In this document: positions 12,466 through 23,877 of the stretch, in pieces
Numbering within the stretch: position 1 is the stretch's first letter
Layout: every line of letters begins with the position of its first letter
Assembly (NCBI GenBank): GCA_022559985.1
Contig: JAFJTR010000025.1
Location: 248,001 to 312,000 of the forward strand
Direction of reading: 5' to 3'
Length of the DNA: 64,000 bases
Source of the DNA: Parastagonospora avenae f. sp. tritici 18332-5
Lineage: Eukaryota > Ascomycota > Dothideomycetes > Pleosporales > Phaeosphaeriaceae
The notes under the pieces: model-generated
Database searches by the model: none
What the model saw: only the letters and a program-made list of their open reading frames with translations
Told to the model about the DNA's origin: nothing
Made by a program: the position numbers and the translations under genes

Positions 12466-12490
12466 CCCCTCCAAGCTTGCAGCTTCCCCT
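12466..12490 (+). promoter_or_regulatory. Pair of STRE-like CCCCT motifs
   Basis: CCCCT at 12466-12470 and again at 12486-12490, about 110-130 bases before the Rtc3-like ATG. CCCCT is the core of the yeast Msn2/4 stress element. Short motifs occur by chance, so this rests on position and on the stress link of the yeast homologue. Confidence 0.35.
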
Positions 12491-12597
12491 CCATCATCAC
12501 AAGTAAATCACCATTTTTACACACCACCACTCTCGAATTCAATTCTCTATATTCCAACCCAATCCCAAACACCAACCCCTCACATACACCGGCAAAC

Positions 12598-13053
12598 ATG
12601 GCTCGTGGCAACGCAGGAAACACCAAGGTCTTCTACCAGGGCAGCAGCGAGGGCTTCGTCGTATTCGTCGAGAGCGAGGAGCTCGTGCGCAAGTGGAAGG
12701 AGGACAAGAGCACTCCCCTCACCGAGGTCGTCGCCGGCTGGAAAATCTTCACATCCGAGTATGTGTCTTCTCGCCAGACTGTGTGAACTTTCGCTAACGG
12801 TGTGGCTGCAGGCACGGCAAGCAAGGCATCCTCAACGGCGCGAGCAACTCGCAGCTCGAGAACGAGTTCGGCACCAAGAACGAGGACGAAGTTGTTAAGC
12901 AGATTCTGGAGAAGGGCGATGTTCAGACTTCTGAGGTATGCATATACGCTGTACATGTAGATTGATGAGAGGACATGATGCTAATGGACGATGCAGAACC
13001 CCGAACGCCAGGGCAACACCAACGACTCCAAGGGCGGCATGGCTGCTCACTAA
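12598..13053 (+). CDS. Rtc3-like SBDS-domain protein
   Basis: Small protein of 113 residues resembling the N-terminal SBDS domain found alone in yeast Rtc3/Hgi1, a stress-induced protein linked to RNA metabolism. Exons 12598-12758, 12812-12935 and 12997-13053. Seen: TKVFYQGSSEGFVVFVES, WKIFTSEHGKQGILNGAS (rebuilt across intron 1) and the helix ENEFGTKNEDEVVKQILEKG; the tail is Asn/Gly-rich and ends GMAAH. The length fits the single-domain form, not full SBDS/Sdo1 (about 250 residues). Function is inferred from family. Confidence 0.85.
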
Positions 13054-13935
13054 GCTCCCTTTTGTAACGACGCTTCGGATATGATTATGCATGATGGCGT
13101 TTTCTGCCGCGGCCTGGAATATGGCTGTTGGGCTTTCGTGGGTTGAAGGTCGATGCTGGAATGCTGAGGCTACCCGTATATTGCGATAGGGAATACAATG
13201 GAATCATTGCATGAATAGATATTCGTATTGGGGCTATGGTGATCGTGATGCTGTGCGAACTAGATTTGTGATGTGAACATGTGAGGCTGCATGACGGTAT
13301 TGATTAACATGTACAGGTGTAGTATGGCTTCAAGTAATACCACCCCATACCGCAGTCTCCAACATCCAGAAACCAACTAGCTAACAGCCTCGTGCACTGC
13401 CAGCCAAAACACGTCTACAGCGCAAGGTTCATACTAGCCTACCCAAGTCCTTGCACAGCTGAAAAGCCGCATGAACTCCACGCCCTCCACCAAAATCAGC
13501 TAGCCCACCACTTCACCTGCACAAGCGCGTGCAGATACCACAGACCGCCTCACAAACTCCCATCACGGAGACACCGGTGAAGAAGGCGGAACGTAATCCA
13601 ACGAATAGAATCCTCGCATGTGCGATTCCTCCAATCATGCATCTGCCCCACTCCCGCAAGTGTGCCACACTTACCGCGTATACGCCACGAATCACTGCTG
13701 TGGCTCGACGTTTTGCTAGGGGCGTGCATGAGGCTGAATACTCGTCGACGTATCAACGTTACTTATGCTGAGATGCGTGGTACTGCTGCCTGGAGCTGGA
13801 TCGCCAACATGCGCTCGCGCATGAAGGATGCTACATAAAAAGGGCGGAAGACTAGCATGAAAGAAGTATATAAAGTCAAAAATACAGCCTTAGTTGTCTT
13901 TCGACCTCACGATCCCTCCTCCTATTCTAGCGACC
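13054..13935. other. Intergenic, AAA ATPase promoter
   Basis: About 880 bases without a supported gene; several overlapping short frames have no domain. A TATATAAA box near the right end is listed separately. Confidence 0.45.
13868..13875 (+). promoter_or_regulatory. TATA box candidate
   Basis: TATATAAA 61 bases upstream of the AAA ATPase ATG at 13936; sequence and distance suit a core promoter element. Confidence 0.4.
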
Positions 13936-15562
13936 ATGTCTCCCAACGGAAGAGTCTTCGCGGGTTACAAGGCCCTCAACAACCTCCCGAGGTCGGAGAC
14001 GCGCGAAGCGGTGCGCACGCTGATCCGCGACGCGTATAAAGACTATCATGTGACAGAAGTCGACGAGGAGAAAATCTCCCTACGCGAGTTTGCAGCAAGT
14101 GGGAAGGCGGAAATCACCCTCGATATTGAGGATGAAGCGTTCAGCGCGACGCGGGACTGGAGCGCGGTGGGCGAGGGTATGCAGCGCAAGACGAATGCCG
14201 GGGAAGTGAAGGATGGGTTTAGATTTGCTCGGTCAGTATGAAAGTGTGTGTTTGACAAGCTGGCGTGCTGACCACATGTTCAGATTCCAGTACAAATTCG
14301 ACGGCGAGGAGTTTATCGTGTACTACCTGACGTACCAAGACGTGTTTAAATCGCCGGATCGCGTGTTTTTCATCCTGTATCCGCGCGGGGAGGGGAAGTT
14401 GGGGAAGAGTTCGACGGCCCCGCCGCAGACGGATGCCCTGGTGCTCGCGGCGGGCAAGTGGACGTCTCAGTTACACGAGGAGATATTCGTGTTTGATGAT
14501 GGGCGCTGGGAGAAGTCGCGCGAACTGTTCCGCTCCGTGGATGGGTCATCTTGGGGCGATGTGATTCTCGATCCGGACATGAAGAAAGGCCTGATCGAAG
14601 ACGTGGCCGGATTTTTCGACACCCAAGCATTGTACCAGGAATTTGCGGTGCCATGGAAGCGCGGCGTGATCCTGCACGGCGTGCCGGGGAATGGCAAGAC
14701 AGTATCCATCAAGGCGCTGATGCACGCGCTCAACCAGCGCGAGGCGCCGATATCCAGTCTCTACGTGAAGAGTTTCCAGACAAATTGCGGGACGGAGCAA
14801 GAGTCGATCAAGGAGATCTTCGGCATGGCGAGGAGCATGGCGCCGTGTCTGCTTGTGTTTGAGGATCTGGATAGTCTGGTGAATGACAAGGTGCGGAGTT
14901 ACTTCTTGAACGAAGTTGATGGGTTGGAGAGCAACGATGGGATTCTCATGATCGGCTCCACGAACCATCTGGACAAATTGGATCCGGCGATTAGCAAGCG
15001 GCCCAGCCGGTTTGATCGCAAGTACCATTTCAAGCTCCCGGAGGTGCGCGAGAGGACGGCGTATGCCATGTACTGGCGCAACAAATTGTTGAAGAACAAC
15101 ACGGTCGATTATCCTGAGGAAGTTGCGGGTCTGGTGGCGCAGTTGACAGAGGGATTCAGTTTCGCGTACATGAAAGAGTTGTTCGTCATGGCGCTCCTCA
15201 GTCTCGTGCGCGGGATCAAAGTCAGCGACGATTTCGAGATGGTTAGTGAGGACGATGCAAGATCGCCGCCACGCGAGGAGACGCCTACACCTGCGCCCGA
15301 CGTCTGCACGTGTGCAGCCATATGCAACGACTGCAAGAAGCCCTTACCCACGGAAGCTGGCAAGGAAGCCGATGAAGCGAAGGAAGCCAGAGAAGAAGTA
15401 GAGAACAATAAGCTGGTGTTGCCGACTGTTGATGTTCCTGAACATCTGCAAGACAACCTCTTGTTGAAGGTTATCAAACGCCAAATCCGGATCCTGCACG
15501 CTGAGATGGACAATTCGGACGATGGTGGCAAGAAGAATACGGACTCATGCAGTGACTGCTGA
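13936..15562 (+). CDS. AAA-type ATPase, function unknown
   Basis: Single-domain AAA ATPase of 524 residues from exons 13936-14231 and 14284-15562. Seen: an N-terminal region of about 180 residues with no recognised domain, then an AAA core with Walker A GVPGNGKT (about residue 232), Walker B LLVFEDLDS, a sensor-1-like GSTN, and the arginine-finger region RPSRFDRKYHF. The spacing to a classic Walker A fits the AAA core of proteasomal or Bcs1-like ATPases, but the Bcs1 N-domain and transmembrane helix are absent. The C-terminal part contains a CTCAAICNDC cluster (about residues 439-448) and ends in SDC. Soluble, probably cytosolic or nuclear; substrate unknown. Confidence 0.82.
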
Positions 15563-17684
15563 GTGGACAATGCCCACGAAAGTGGTGTACCCAAAGGTGG
15601 TGGAGATTCGCTGGAATATATGTAAATGTTAATCTCGTAGGCATTGCAAGGTGCTCTCTATCGGATACTAGGTAGCTTGCATGACTGAAGTCTGGCATGA
15701 CTTATGATTAGTAGACCATTCAACATCGAATGCCACTTTTTACGCTGTCACTCGCGCTGTCTTCTGGTGCCTTCACAGAGTCTGTTTTCTGTCCACTTTG
15801 TACACACAGATGAAAGTGCGAGTTCCGTCTGTTTGCCTTCGACAGATGTCGTTAGGGTGCGAAGAGTGCGCTCAAATTCCCAAGAGGTATGTCAGTTGTT
15901 TCAGAGTTGTTGAGGTCCACAGCCTTGTCTCAACAGACAGGAAGCGGAAGGTAGTATTCATGAGACCATGCGGAGGATATTTTCGTCTCTCGTGGGCTGT
16001 CAGGATCTGGGAAGCGCGCGCTCAGCTCATTTGATACGTAGGCAGGCATAGCGTTTGTTTGATGTTCGTCGAGGTCTTGCGAGGCATCCGGAGAGCGCGA
16101 CATGAAGATGGGTAATTTCCGAATTCGGGGGCGGTGTTGGTTTCCTTAAGAAATGTTTCGAGTTTGATGAACGTTGTTGGGGTTCGACAAGTGGAGCCGC
16201 TTGGATGTATCCGAGGTTTTGGGTTAGTATGCAGTTACCTGACTTGCCATACTCTTACGAGCTGCGTCTGGTAATAGTGAATTGACAGCTATCAGATTTT
16301 GACACTCAAGGTTCCAACTGCATGTTAGGTTGTTCTAGTGGGGGTATATTTGGCCCACACACGAACGCTATCACGGTAGTTCTCTCGTGGCTTCGTTGTG
16401 GAGTAAGCGCCATTGTGTTAGTGGAGCTACCATGTGCTTCAGCTCCGTCGATCAGTTCTCTTGGAGTGCACTTCGGCAGAACGAAGTATGTCTTCGCCGA
16501 AATCTTCGAATACGAGAAGGTCCGAAGCCTGCGTGCTGCGTCGTAATTGAAGACGTTGTCGCAAGACGCAATACAGCACCAGACCTGGCAGCATGTGCTG
16601 GGCACAATTGCAACGCTGTGCTACGTTGTGCCGTGTCTATTCAGCACGCTCAAATTAATTCCAAGTGGATCCAGTGAAGGAGAGTTGACGCAGGGAAAAG
16701 CACTCGGGCGCACGCCACAATGCTCAGCCACCTCCCCGTCGCATCCGAGCCATCGATGATCCCTGAGTGAGCTTCGACCCGTTCCTGTGCAACCACCAAC
16801 GTCATGAGCATTTCTCAAACTCACCCCCAAGCTCGCCTGCGATACGAGTGGTCACTGCTCTGGCGATCGCCCAGGGGCCCGTGTTCTGCCAGTCGCTGAA
16901 TGCAGACGGACAGCCGCGCCGCGGACTCTGGCGATGCGTTTCCCAAGCCTTGTGATAGGGCAAAGTGGAAAGCAGTACTTAATCGTCGCGGATAACTGCA
17001 TGGATGCCTTTGCAACACCTGCCAGTTGGAGGCGGAGGCAAAAGCCTGTTTTGCGTCGTGCTGGTCTGGTGTCGTCTCTGCTCAGTGTCGCACAGTGGTA
17101 CAACGTGTATCGACGATTGTGCTGCCACAAACTAAACATGCTTTTGCAATGGCAAGGCCGCTTGTTTCGAGACCCGAGGGGAAGCATTGATCGTCCAGAG
17201 GTATCCCCGTATCACGCAGCCTTGCAACCTTTCAGCGTAACGGAAGTTGGCGCCAAGCTCATGCGTGTCTACACAGTGACGCAATAGGTAAAATCAGGCC
17301 TGCTCGTATTGTGTGGAGGTGCGCGGTAGATTTAGTAAACGGGGGCGAGTTGCAGCTAATTCTTTTAGTGACGGCAGCCGATTGGGCGGATTGCTGCTCG
17401 TTTGCAGCAGACAGCTTAAAGACAAGACAGGGCTAGAGGAAACGGGAGCTCTTGCGCACGGTGAAAAGACAGCTGGGTGATCATCAGTCACTTGATCTCG
17501 CTCTTGCGCACGCTTTCGGTGGCTTCTGCATTCCTCGGGCCTTCCATTTCACCTTTCCCCTCCCGTCGTACCTGCCCGCTCCTGGCTCCAACCCAGGACG
17601 TGAAAATATCACGGCTTCGAATCGCTCTATCGATTCTACGATTACCCACCTCACTCGCGCCACATCTATTGAATTGATTACGAG
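15563..17684. other. 2.1-kb gene-free interval
   Basis: Only short, mutually overlapping open frames (all under 120 codons) without domains, signal peptides or convincing splice chains. I see no RNA gene or repeat. It includes the promoter of the membrane-protein gene starting at 17685. Confidence 0.45.
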
Positions 17685-19107
17685 ATGGCGAGGTCAACAC
17701 TCACGTGGCTGCGCGCAGCTGCCATAGCTGCCCTTGCTACGCAAACAATTGCTCAGAAATGCTGTAAGATATCCTGGCTCGCGACAACCAAGCAATTACT
17801 AACAATACCAGACTATCCCAATGGCAGTGAGGCGCCTAATACCGAGAAGCCATGTTCGAATGCCAAAGGCGGTTCTTCTTGTTGCCCAGACACGTGGGAA
17901 TGTCTCGACAACGGCTTATGCCATAACCCCAATGGCGACCTGTTTGGACGCTACAGCTGTACCGACAAGGACTGGAAAGCCCCGGGATGCGCGTCGAACA
18001 TGTGCACCTACGGTACGACCCGCTCGTTCTATTGCAGTTGCGACATGCTTACATGATTCAGGTGGAAAAGCAGGTGGAGGAGAAGCTGTAACGCAGTGCT
18101 CAAACCACGACAGCCAATGGTGCTGCGATGCCGACCGCACCAATGTAAACTGCTGTCAAGAGTCTCCCGAACCGCGTCCTTTCTTCCAGCTTCAAGACGG
18201 CAAGGCGTACGCAACAATTGGTCGCAACCAGGCCGCGAACCAACCAAACGTCGCGATCTTCACTGGTCTTGCGTCTGGCTCAGGTGGTAGCTCGCCATCA
18301 AAGACCTCTGCGCCCGTTTCGTCTGCTGCAGCCAACACCGCGCCGCCTTCATCATCCGCTACGCCTTTTGAGTCGACCAGTATCAGTGTGTCCTCTGGAC
18401 CTGCTGGCTTCATAACGGTCAGCAGGGTCATCACCGTAACGCCGTCTGCAGACCCCTCCGCGAGCGCTGCCAGCTCTGCCAACACAACCAATCCGTCTGG
18501 AGGCGGCGGCTCAAACTCGAAGCTTGGCGTCATCATCGGTTGCGCAGTCGGAATTCCGCTCGCTCTTGCGCTTGCCGGTATCATCATCTGGATGCTGCGC
18601 AAGCGTAGCGCGCAAAAGTCAAGCGCGTACAAGAACTCGCCAGAGCTGGATGGCAACAGCGTCGACTCACCCGGGTTTGCTGGTGGCGCTGCCGCGAAGC
18701 AGGAGAAGTACAGGCACTCGCGACCAGGAACAACCGAAATCGATGGTGCCCCCGCCGGTCCTGGTCGCCCCATTTCGAACATCCCAGGCCACGCCGAACT
18801 CGACTCTGGAACAGGATTTCAGGCCGGTCACAACGCATACGGACCGGATACTGTTGGCCTTGGAGGCGGCAACGGGGATGGGCGATCAACATGGAGCAGC
18901 GCACCACCTGGTTACTCTCCCGGTATGGCGCAGACCGGTTTCCACGCGCATAACGCCTCCGAGCTAGACGGTACCAGCGTGATGCCAGTAATCAACGAGA
19001 AGGCAGAGGCACCGCAGCAATATCAGGCATACAAGCCACCGAATCCAGCAGCAGCGGAGCTGCCGACCGTGAAGACGCCCCCAGAAGATGTGGAGAAGCA
19101 GTTGTAG
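17685..19107 (+). CDS. Secreted-ectodomain single-pass membrane protein, Ser/Thr-rich
   Basis: Predicted type I plasma-membrane protein of 441 residues. Exons 17685-17763, 17812-18012 and 18062-19107. Seen: a signal peptide (AAAIAALATQTIAQ), a Cys-rich ectodomain with CC pairs (SSCCPDTWECLDNGLCH, QWCCDADRTNVNCC), a Ser/Thr/Ala-rich stalk, a transmembrane helix near residues 275-300 (LGVIIGCAVGIPLALALAGI) followed by basic LRKRSAQK, and a Pro/Gly-rich cytoplasmic tail. This layout resembles fungal wall-stress sensors and many dothideomycete hypothetical membrane proteins. No WSC domain is clear, so the sensor role is only inferred. Confidence 0.82.
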
Positions 19108-19557
19108 AACAACGAAAAAACTGAGGTGTTTCGGGAGTACATATAATGGGAGTGTCCGTTCAGGATTTCTTCAGACGCGCTGCGAGCGCGAGTGCACAAG
19201 AGTGCCATGTACATATAATGAGGGGGCTTCTACATTCGGACGAGAGCTGAGATACCATTTCCTTATAATGATCACACAATTCAATGAGCAAACGCGAATC
19301 GGCTTATGCACGTGTAACATTTTATTCCTCTGCTGATAAGCTGGGGTGAGGTATAAGGGCGTGGGGTAGAAGAAGGCGCGAGTCATGGCGCGCTTCGGCA
19401 TGTCGTCAGCCCTCGCGCCCTCAAACCGGGGATATGGAGCCCTTTCAAGAGCGTCGAGATAGGCGCGTCGCAACCACCATTGCTGCTTATCTATAATTCC
19501 TACACACACCTCACTCTCCTACCCACTTCTCCAACGCTTCCTCCCCCCCGACGCACA
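19108..19557. other. Intergenic between membrane-protein and F-box genes
   Basis: 450 bases holding the 3' flank of the membrane-protein gene and the F-box gene promoter. Nothing further seen. Confidence 0.4.
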
Positions 19558-21441
19558 ATGAAGTACCTCCCTGACGAAATTATCCTCTCCATCATCTCAT
19601 GTAAGTCCAATCCCATCACTCACCCCACCCACCTAACACCGCCCCCAGATCTCGAACCCACCGAGCTCGTCAACATCCAACACGTCTCGCGACAATTCCT
19701 CGCCCTCTCGCGCGACAACAATCTCTGGAAAACACTCTGCTTCTCGCACTCGGTCGCGGAACAATGCCGCCGCCGTCTCGAAGTCGCTTCCGACATCGAC
19801 CCCCGCCTCGCGGAACTCATCACCGCGGCGAATAATCTGTCCAGCGCGTTTGATACAAGTGTGCATGATCCGGGCGCGCCGAGTGCGGAGGTGCAGCAGG
19901 AGCGCAATAGGGAGAAGAGGTGGGAGGCGCTGAGGACGAATTGGGACCCGAGTTATCCTGAGGAGAAGGTCGATTGGTATCGCGATTTTGTGGAGAGACA
20001 TGCGCCGCAGAGGATTGGCTGGTTTCAAGACGCAGGGAATGAGAGGGAGGAGGAGGATGTGAGGGGGGAGGCTACGGGTGCGGGCGTATTATTTGATAGT
20101 GAGGGGCTGGCGGATAAGTTGGTTGCGCCGATGGGTGATGGGAGTATTTGCGTGTGGGATGCAAGAACGAGCAGTGAGCGGCAAGGGAAGATCGTTGCGA
20201 AGACGGATATAGGGGTGTTGGCGAACAGAGGGTCGGATTTGGATTACGAGACGAGGAGAAGACAGAGTCGCGCCATTATGACGGAGACGGGGGCAGTCGA
20301 GTGCGTGAGCATTGATAGCACGTTGAACAAGGGCTTCTTTGCGGTTATGAATGTACTGAATGAGGTGGATTTGAATACGCTCCAGGTAACCTCCAGGACG
20401 CCATATCCGTTTCCGATCACTGCGCTGTCCGAGGCGCATCACCGCACGCCGCTGACTGTGGGCACGAACTGGACATTGCATCTTCACGATACGAGAAAAC
20501 CCCCCGTGCCATCATCAACGCGGTGTGAACTAATCGGCGGCTCAACGTCCTCCTCCTTCTCGCGCCTCGAAACCGGCGACTTTGGCGGCCATGTCTCCCT
20601 CTCTCAACCCGGCGCCCTCTCCGTCCTCCATCTTCCCACCGCCCGCGACTGGGACGGCAACGGCGACATCTGGGTCGGCGGGCGCTTCACCAGCCTGCTC
20701 AACTTCGACCGGCGCTTCTTTCCACGCCTGCGCGGCACCGTACACTCCGGCGCCCGCCTGTCCTGCCTGACATCCATCCCCCTCCCCTTCATACCCCAAA
20801 GTCTGCGCGTCAACTACCCACCTGCCTACCTGCGCGACGCCAAACTAACGCCCGGCCACACTCTCATCACAGCCGGCGAGTACAAGGGCAAAGGCTCGCT
20901 AGAACTCTACGGACTAAGCGCCGAGCCCACGCGCAGCATCAATTCAAGTGACAGCCGCACGACGCGCAATCCCCAGGCATGCTATCAAAACCGGCAGACG
21001 GCAAGTAGTTCCAAACTCCTCGCCGTCGCGCCGCACGGCACGCGCATCGTCTTCTCCGACGGCGACGGCAATCTCAAATGGGTGGAACGCGACGGCTCCA
21101 CGCCTGTCCGCCAGTTCAACATCAACCCCCCTGCACCCACTCCCACAACGCAGACCATGACGAACCCCCTCCAGGGCGATGTCGAAGGCGATATTGTGCA
21201 GAAGATTTTGCCGACGGCGAGGAGTGGTGGGGGGAAGAGTGATCTTGTGCTCTGGACGGGCGATGGTAAGCTGGGCTTGTTGGGGTTTGGGCGCGAGGCG
21301 CTGTTCGATGGGGATGTTTTTGAGGATGCGGTGGAGGAGCAGGGGGTGAAGGGGAGGGAGAAGGAGTATGGGGAGGGCATGAGGAGGGCGTTGGAGATGC
21401 AGGCGAGGGAATTGAGGTGGTTGAGGGGGTATGGGCTTTGA
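19558..21441 (+). CDS. F-box protein with WD-like C-terminal region
   Basis: Predicted SCF ubiquitin-ligase substrate adaptor of 611 residues. Exons 19558-19600 and 19649-21441. Seen: an F-box at residues 1-45 (MKYLPDEIILSIISYLEPTE, then VSRQFLALSRDNNLWKTLCF), with the intron inside the F-box; removal of the intron restores YLEPTELVNIQ. The rest has WD-like strands (SICVWDART, TNWTLHLHDTR), fitting a degenerate beta-propeller. The intron is 48 nt, a multiple of three, so its retention would keep the frame and insert 16 residues in the F-box. Substrate unknown. Confidence 0.85.
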   Translation: MKYLPDEIILSIISCKSNPITHPTHLTPPPDLEPTELVNIQHVSRQFLALSRDNNLWKTLCFSHSVAEQCRRRLEVASDIDPRLAELITAANNLSSAFDTSVHDPGAPSAEVQQERNREKRWEALRTNWDPSYPEEKVDWYRDFVERHAPQRIGWFQDAGNEREEEDVRGEATGAGVLFDSEGLADKLVAPMGDGSICVWDARTSSERQGKIVAKTDIGVLANRGSDLDYETRRRQSRAIMTETGAVECVSIDSTLNKGFFAVMNVLNEVDLNTLQVTSRTPYPFPITALSEAHHRTPLTVGTNWTLHLHDTRKPPVPSSTRCELIGGSTSSSFSRLETGDFGGHVSLSQPGALSVLHLPTARDWDGNGDIWVGGRFTSLLNFDRRFFPRLRGTVHSGARLSCLTSIPLPFIPQSLRVNYPPAYLRDAKLTPGHTLITAGEYKGKGSLELYGLSAEPTRSINSSDSRTTRNPQACYQNRQTASSSKLLAVAPHGTRIVFSDGDGNLKWVERDGSTPVRQFNINPPAPTPTTQTMTNPLQGDVEGDIVQKILPTARSGGGKSDLVLWTGDGKLGLLGFGREALFDGDVFEDAVEEQGVKGREKEYGEGMRRALEMQARELRWLRGYGL

Positions 21442-21967
21442 GTGGTTTGTGTGGTCTGTGGAAGGTTTTCTGTCGATGTGATGTACTTGGTCATGAGGTT
21501 GTGGGGTGGTCGCTCCTTCCTTCACGTCTGCTGCCAAGATTTAGCGCATCTTCTCAGCTCTTACCTAGGTCGCTCAAACACTTGTTCCGCCAACTAACTC
21601 TCATGCACGTATTCGTATTTCCTTCCTGCTAGGCCAGCTTACCTATGATCTACTACTTTGGTCAACATATGCCGTCACGCAACGCGCGTGACGATTTTCT
21701 GTCTCTCGTCTTGCACTTGCGAATCTTCTCCCGTCGCCCGTCAAATTTGATCTGCAATTTCGCCTTCTTCAACCGACACCTCGAGGTCAATTTGGCCATG
21801 AGTGACTATGATGGTCAAGTTTTACCGTCACGGATCGTGCTTCACGTCTTGCTCCCGTCTTCGCATCTGTTATTTACTATTGTCATTCTGCTTTTGCTTA
21901 TTTGTTTCTTCTTCCTATATCGACATCCATATTCATAAGCCAAACAATCCGGGCACGTGATAACAAC
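21442..21967. other. Intergenic before the 2EXR-like cluster
   Basis: 526 bases without a supported gene. A CACGTG E-box lies at 21954-21959, eight bases before the ATG of the first cluster gene; the same 10-mer CACGTGATAA occurs at 2505, before the Zn2Cys6 gene. Confidence 0.4.
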
Positions 21968-22712
21968 ATGGTATTCGATTCAGGTGGAAAACAACAACAA
22001 AGTTCCTTCCCACTGCCGGCTGAATTGAGAAACAAGGTTTATGGGTACGTCTTCGAGCATGAAGATCCGATATATGTGGCTCATACTGGGAGCTGGCGTG
22101 GTGGTCAATTCACACTTTATCGGCGTATTGGTGATCGCAACGTGGGCCTGTTTTATCTTCGTAAGCTACTCCTTCATTTTCCAAAAAAAACACCTTGGGT
22201 TTACCAGTATGCTAACGAATCTAGTCGAGACCAGCAAGATCCGCTTGTGCTTGTATAACCGCTCGCCTGTCTCATTTGTCTATACATGCCAGCGTGGCTT
22301 ATCGATATTCCTAGTAAACCGGTCCATATACGAAGAAGCGTCATCAGTGTTCTACTCAAACAACACTTTTGCAGTCACGACCATTCGGACCACGGGCGGC
22401 CATGGCGCGAAGAGTCTGGAAACAACGACTCCGTGGCTCGAAAGTCTGGGCAGTCGCGTGCATTTACTTCGCAGGCTCGTAATTGACTTTGGTGACAGCC
22501 GTACCACCACACACTTTCAGGCAGGGGTGCAGCATTCGATTCTCAGCGTATTTATTGAGGGACCCCTCCAGGTTTGGCCGCTTAGCCAACTCACCTGGAG
22601 CAAGGGTCTACAACTTGATGTCGACATCATTCAAACTCCAAATACACACCTTCTGGAACCACGTACTATGATTCAGTATATTCACGGCTTTGGGCAGATT
22701 CATTTAGACTGA
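21968..22712 (+). CDS. 2EXR/F-box-like protein, first tandem copy (probably truncated)
   Basis: Hypothetical protein of 226 residues from exons 21968-22160 and 22225-22712. Seen: an N-terminal 2EXR/F-box-like motif (FPLPAELRNKVYGYVFEHED), then SIYEEASSVFYSNNTF and HLLRRLVIDFGDS, each with a counterpart in the next two genes. The intron is phase 1, as in the second copy. The frame stops at 22710-22712, but family-like sequence continues in another frame at about 22744-22904 (LDLRKSVRFILKVG, RIDGAGGAF, matching RAGSGGAV in the third copy), so the gene seems truncated by an indel or has an intron I could not place. Function unknown. Confidence 0.65.
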
Positions 22713-23877
22713 TGTGCGCTACCGCAAACAATCTCGTCTCTACAGCACGACCATCTCGATCTGAGAAAATCTGTTCGCTTTATTCTCAAGGTTGGGGTGA
22801 GGATTGATGGCGCGGGTGGCGCTTTTACTTTCTACACAACAGGCGATGATGGTGATAATCCTCGGGCTTTTATTGTGCGAGACGGGCGATGTGCGTGGTC
22901 GTAGATGGAAGTGAATTGGGTAAACGGCGCAGTATCGATCCGAAATTACGGCGGTGACAACTCGAAAGCGTATGTATATGAATTATGTTTGCCTTCGAGG
23001 CTTCACAGCAATCCACCTCTTCCCACTTGCCCTCTTCTAGCGCTTGCTTGCTTGCTCACTGTCGAGGTGAGCCCGCAAAAGAGATACCCGTCGTGTGTGC
23101 GACCCTCAGACCGCCAATTCCTTCTAGTAAACTAATTGGTGAGGCGCCTACAGAACTCTCCAGACGCAGCTCCTTAGTCTATGAATTTGTCCATATTCGA
23201 CGTGACAAGATGGCCCTTCATAGCTTGAGGAGGAATGAATCGGTGAGGGCGAGCGATATGAACAGTCGTAGTCACGGGGACATATCTTGCTCGAGTCTCC
23301 GCCAGACAGTTCGATGTGCGATAGAGGAATTGGCGAGTCTACTTTCACGCAAGGTCAAAATCGGTATTGTGGGATAGCTGCTGCTTGTGGAATGCCAGCG
23401 TATGCATCAGGATTGGTTGCGCGTACGTGCGAGATGCGATGTATACTGAAGAGGATGGAAAGCTTTTGCGCGGGGTTTGGGAAGGTGGGAGGTATGCAGA
23501 TGGGTTGGCTTGCTCGCAGATCGTGACTTCCTACGTCACTGGAGCCCGCGATTCTCTATTCACGACCTCGAACTTCACTCTTCTCAACACCGCGGGGCAT
23601 TGGAATGACTGCTGTGTTTCAAATTCCTATTACACTCATTCAAGCACTCATTCAAGCATCTATACCACATAGCCCCTCTGCGGGTAAAATTTTGACTGCA
23701 GCGATGTTGCCTCGTATCACCGCATCCTTCTATGCTCGAATCCTGGACGCACATTGTGACCTCATATCGTCCTGAATGTACAACTATGATGCGTGTGCTT
23801 CAATCGTGGTCATGAATGTATAGAGCATCTAGGTATATAATCGCCGATCGTAAGACTTTGCAGCTAACACAACAACG
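22713..23877. other. Spacer with probable remnants of the 2EXR-like family
   Basis: Contains the out-of-frame continuation of the first copy to 22904 and a stretch at about 23130-23370 whose plus-strand translation includes PTELSRRSSLVYEFVHIRR, weakly like another 2EXR start. A 12-bp unit is duplicated in tandem at about 23633-23656. No intact gene. Confidence 0.35.
23834..23840 (+). promoter_or_regulatory. TATA box candidate
   Basis: TATATAA 38 bases before the ATG at 23878 of the second tandem copy. Confidence 0.35.

Larger units (their letters stand above)
11795..12597. other. Promoter region of the Rtc3-like gene
   Basis: About 800 bases without a supported gene. It contains a perfect CRE-type palindrome and stress-element-like CCCCT motifs that are listed separately. 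Confidence 0.5.
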
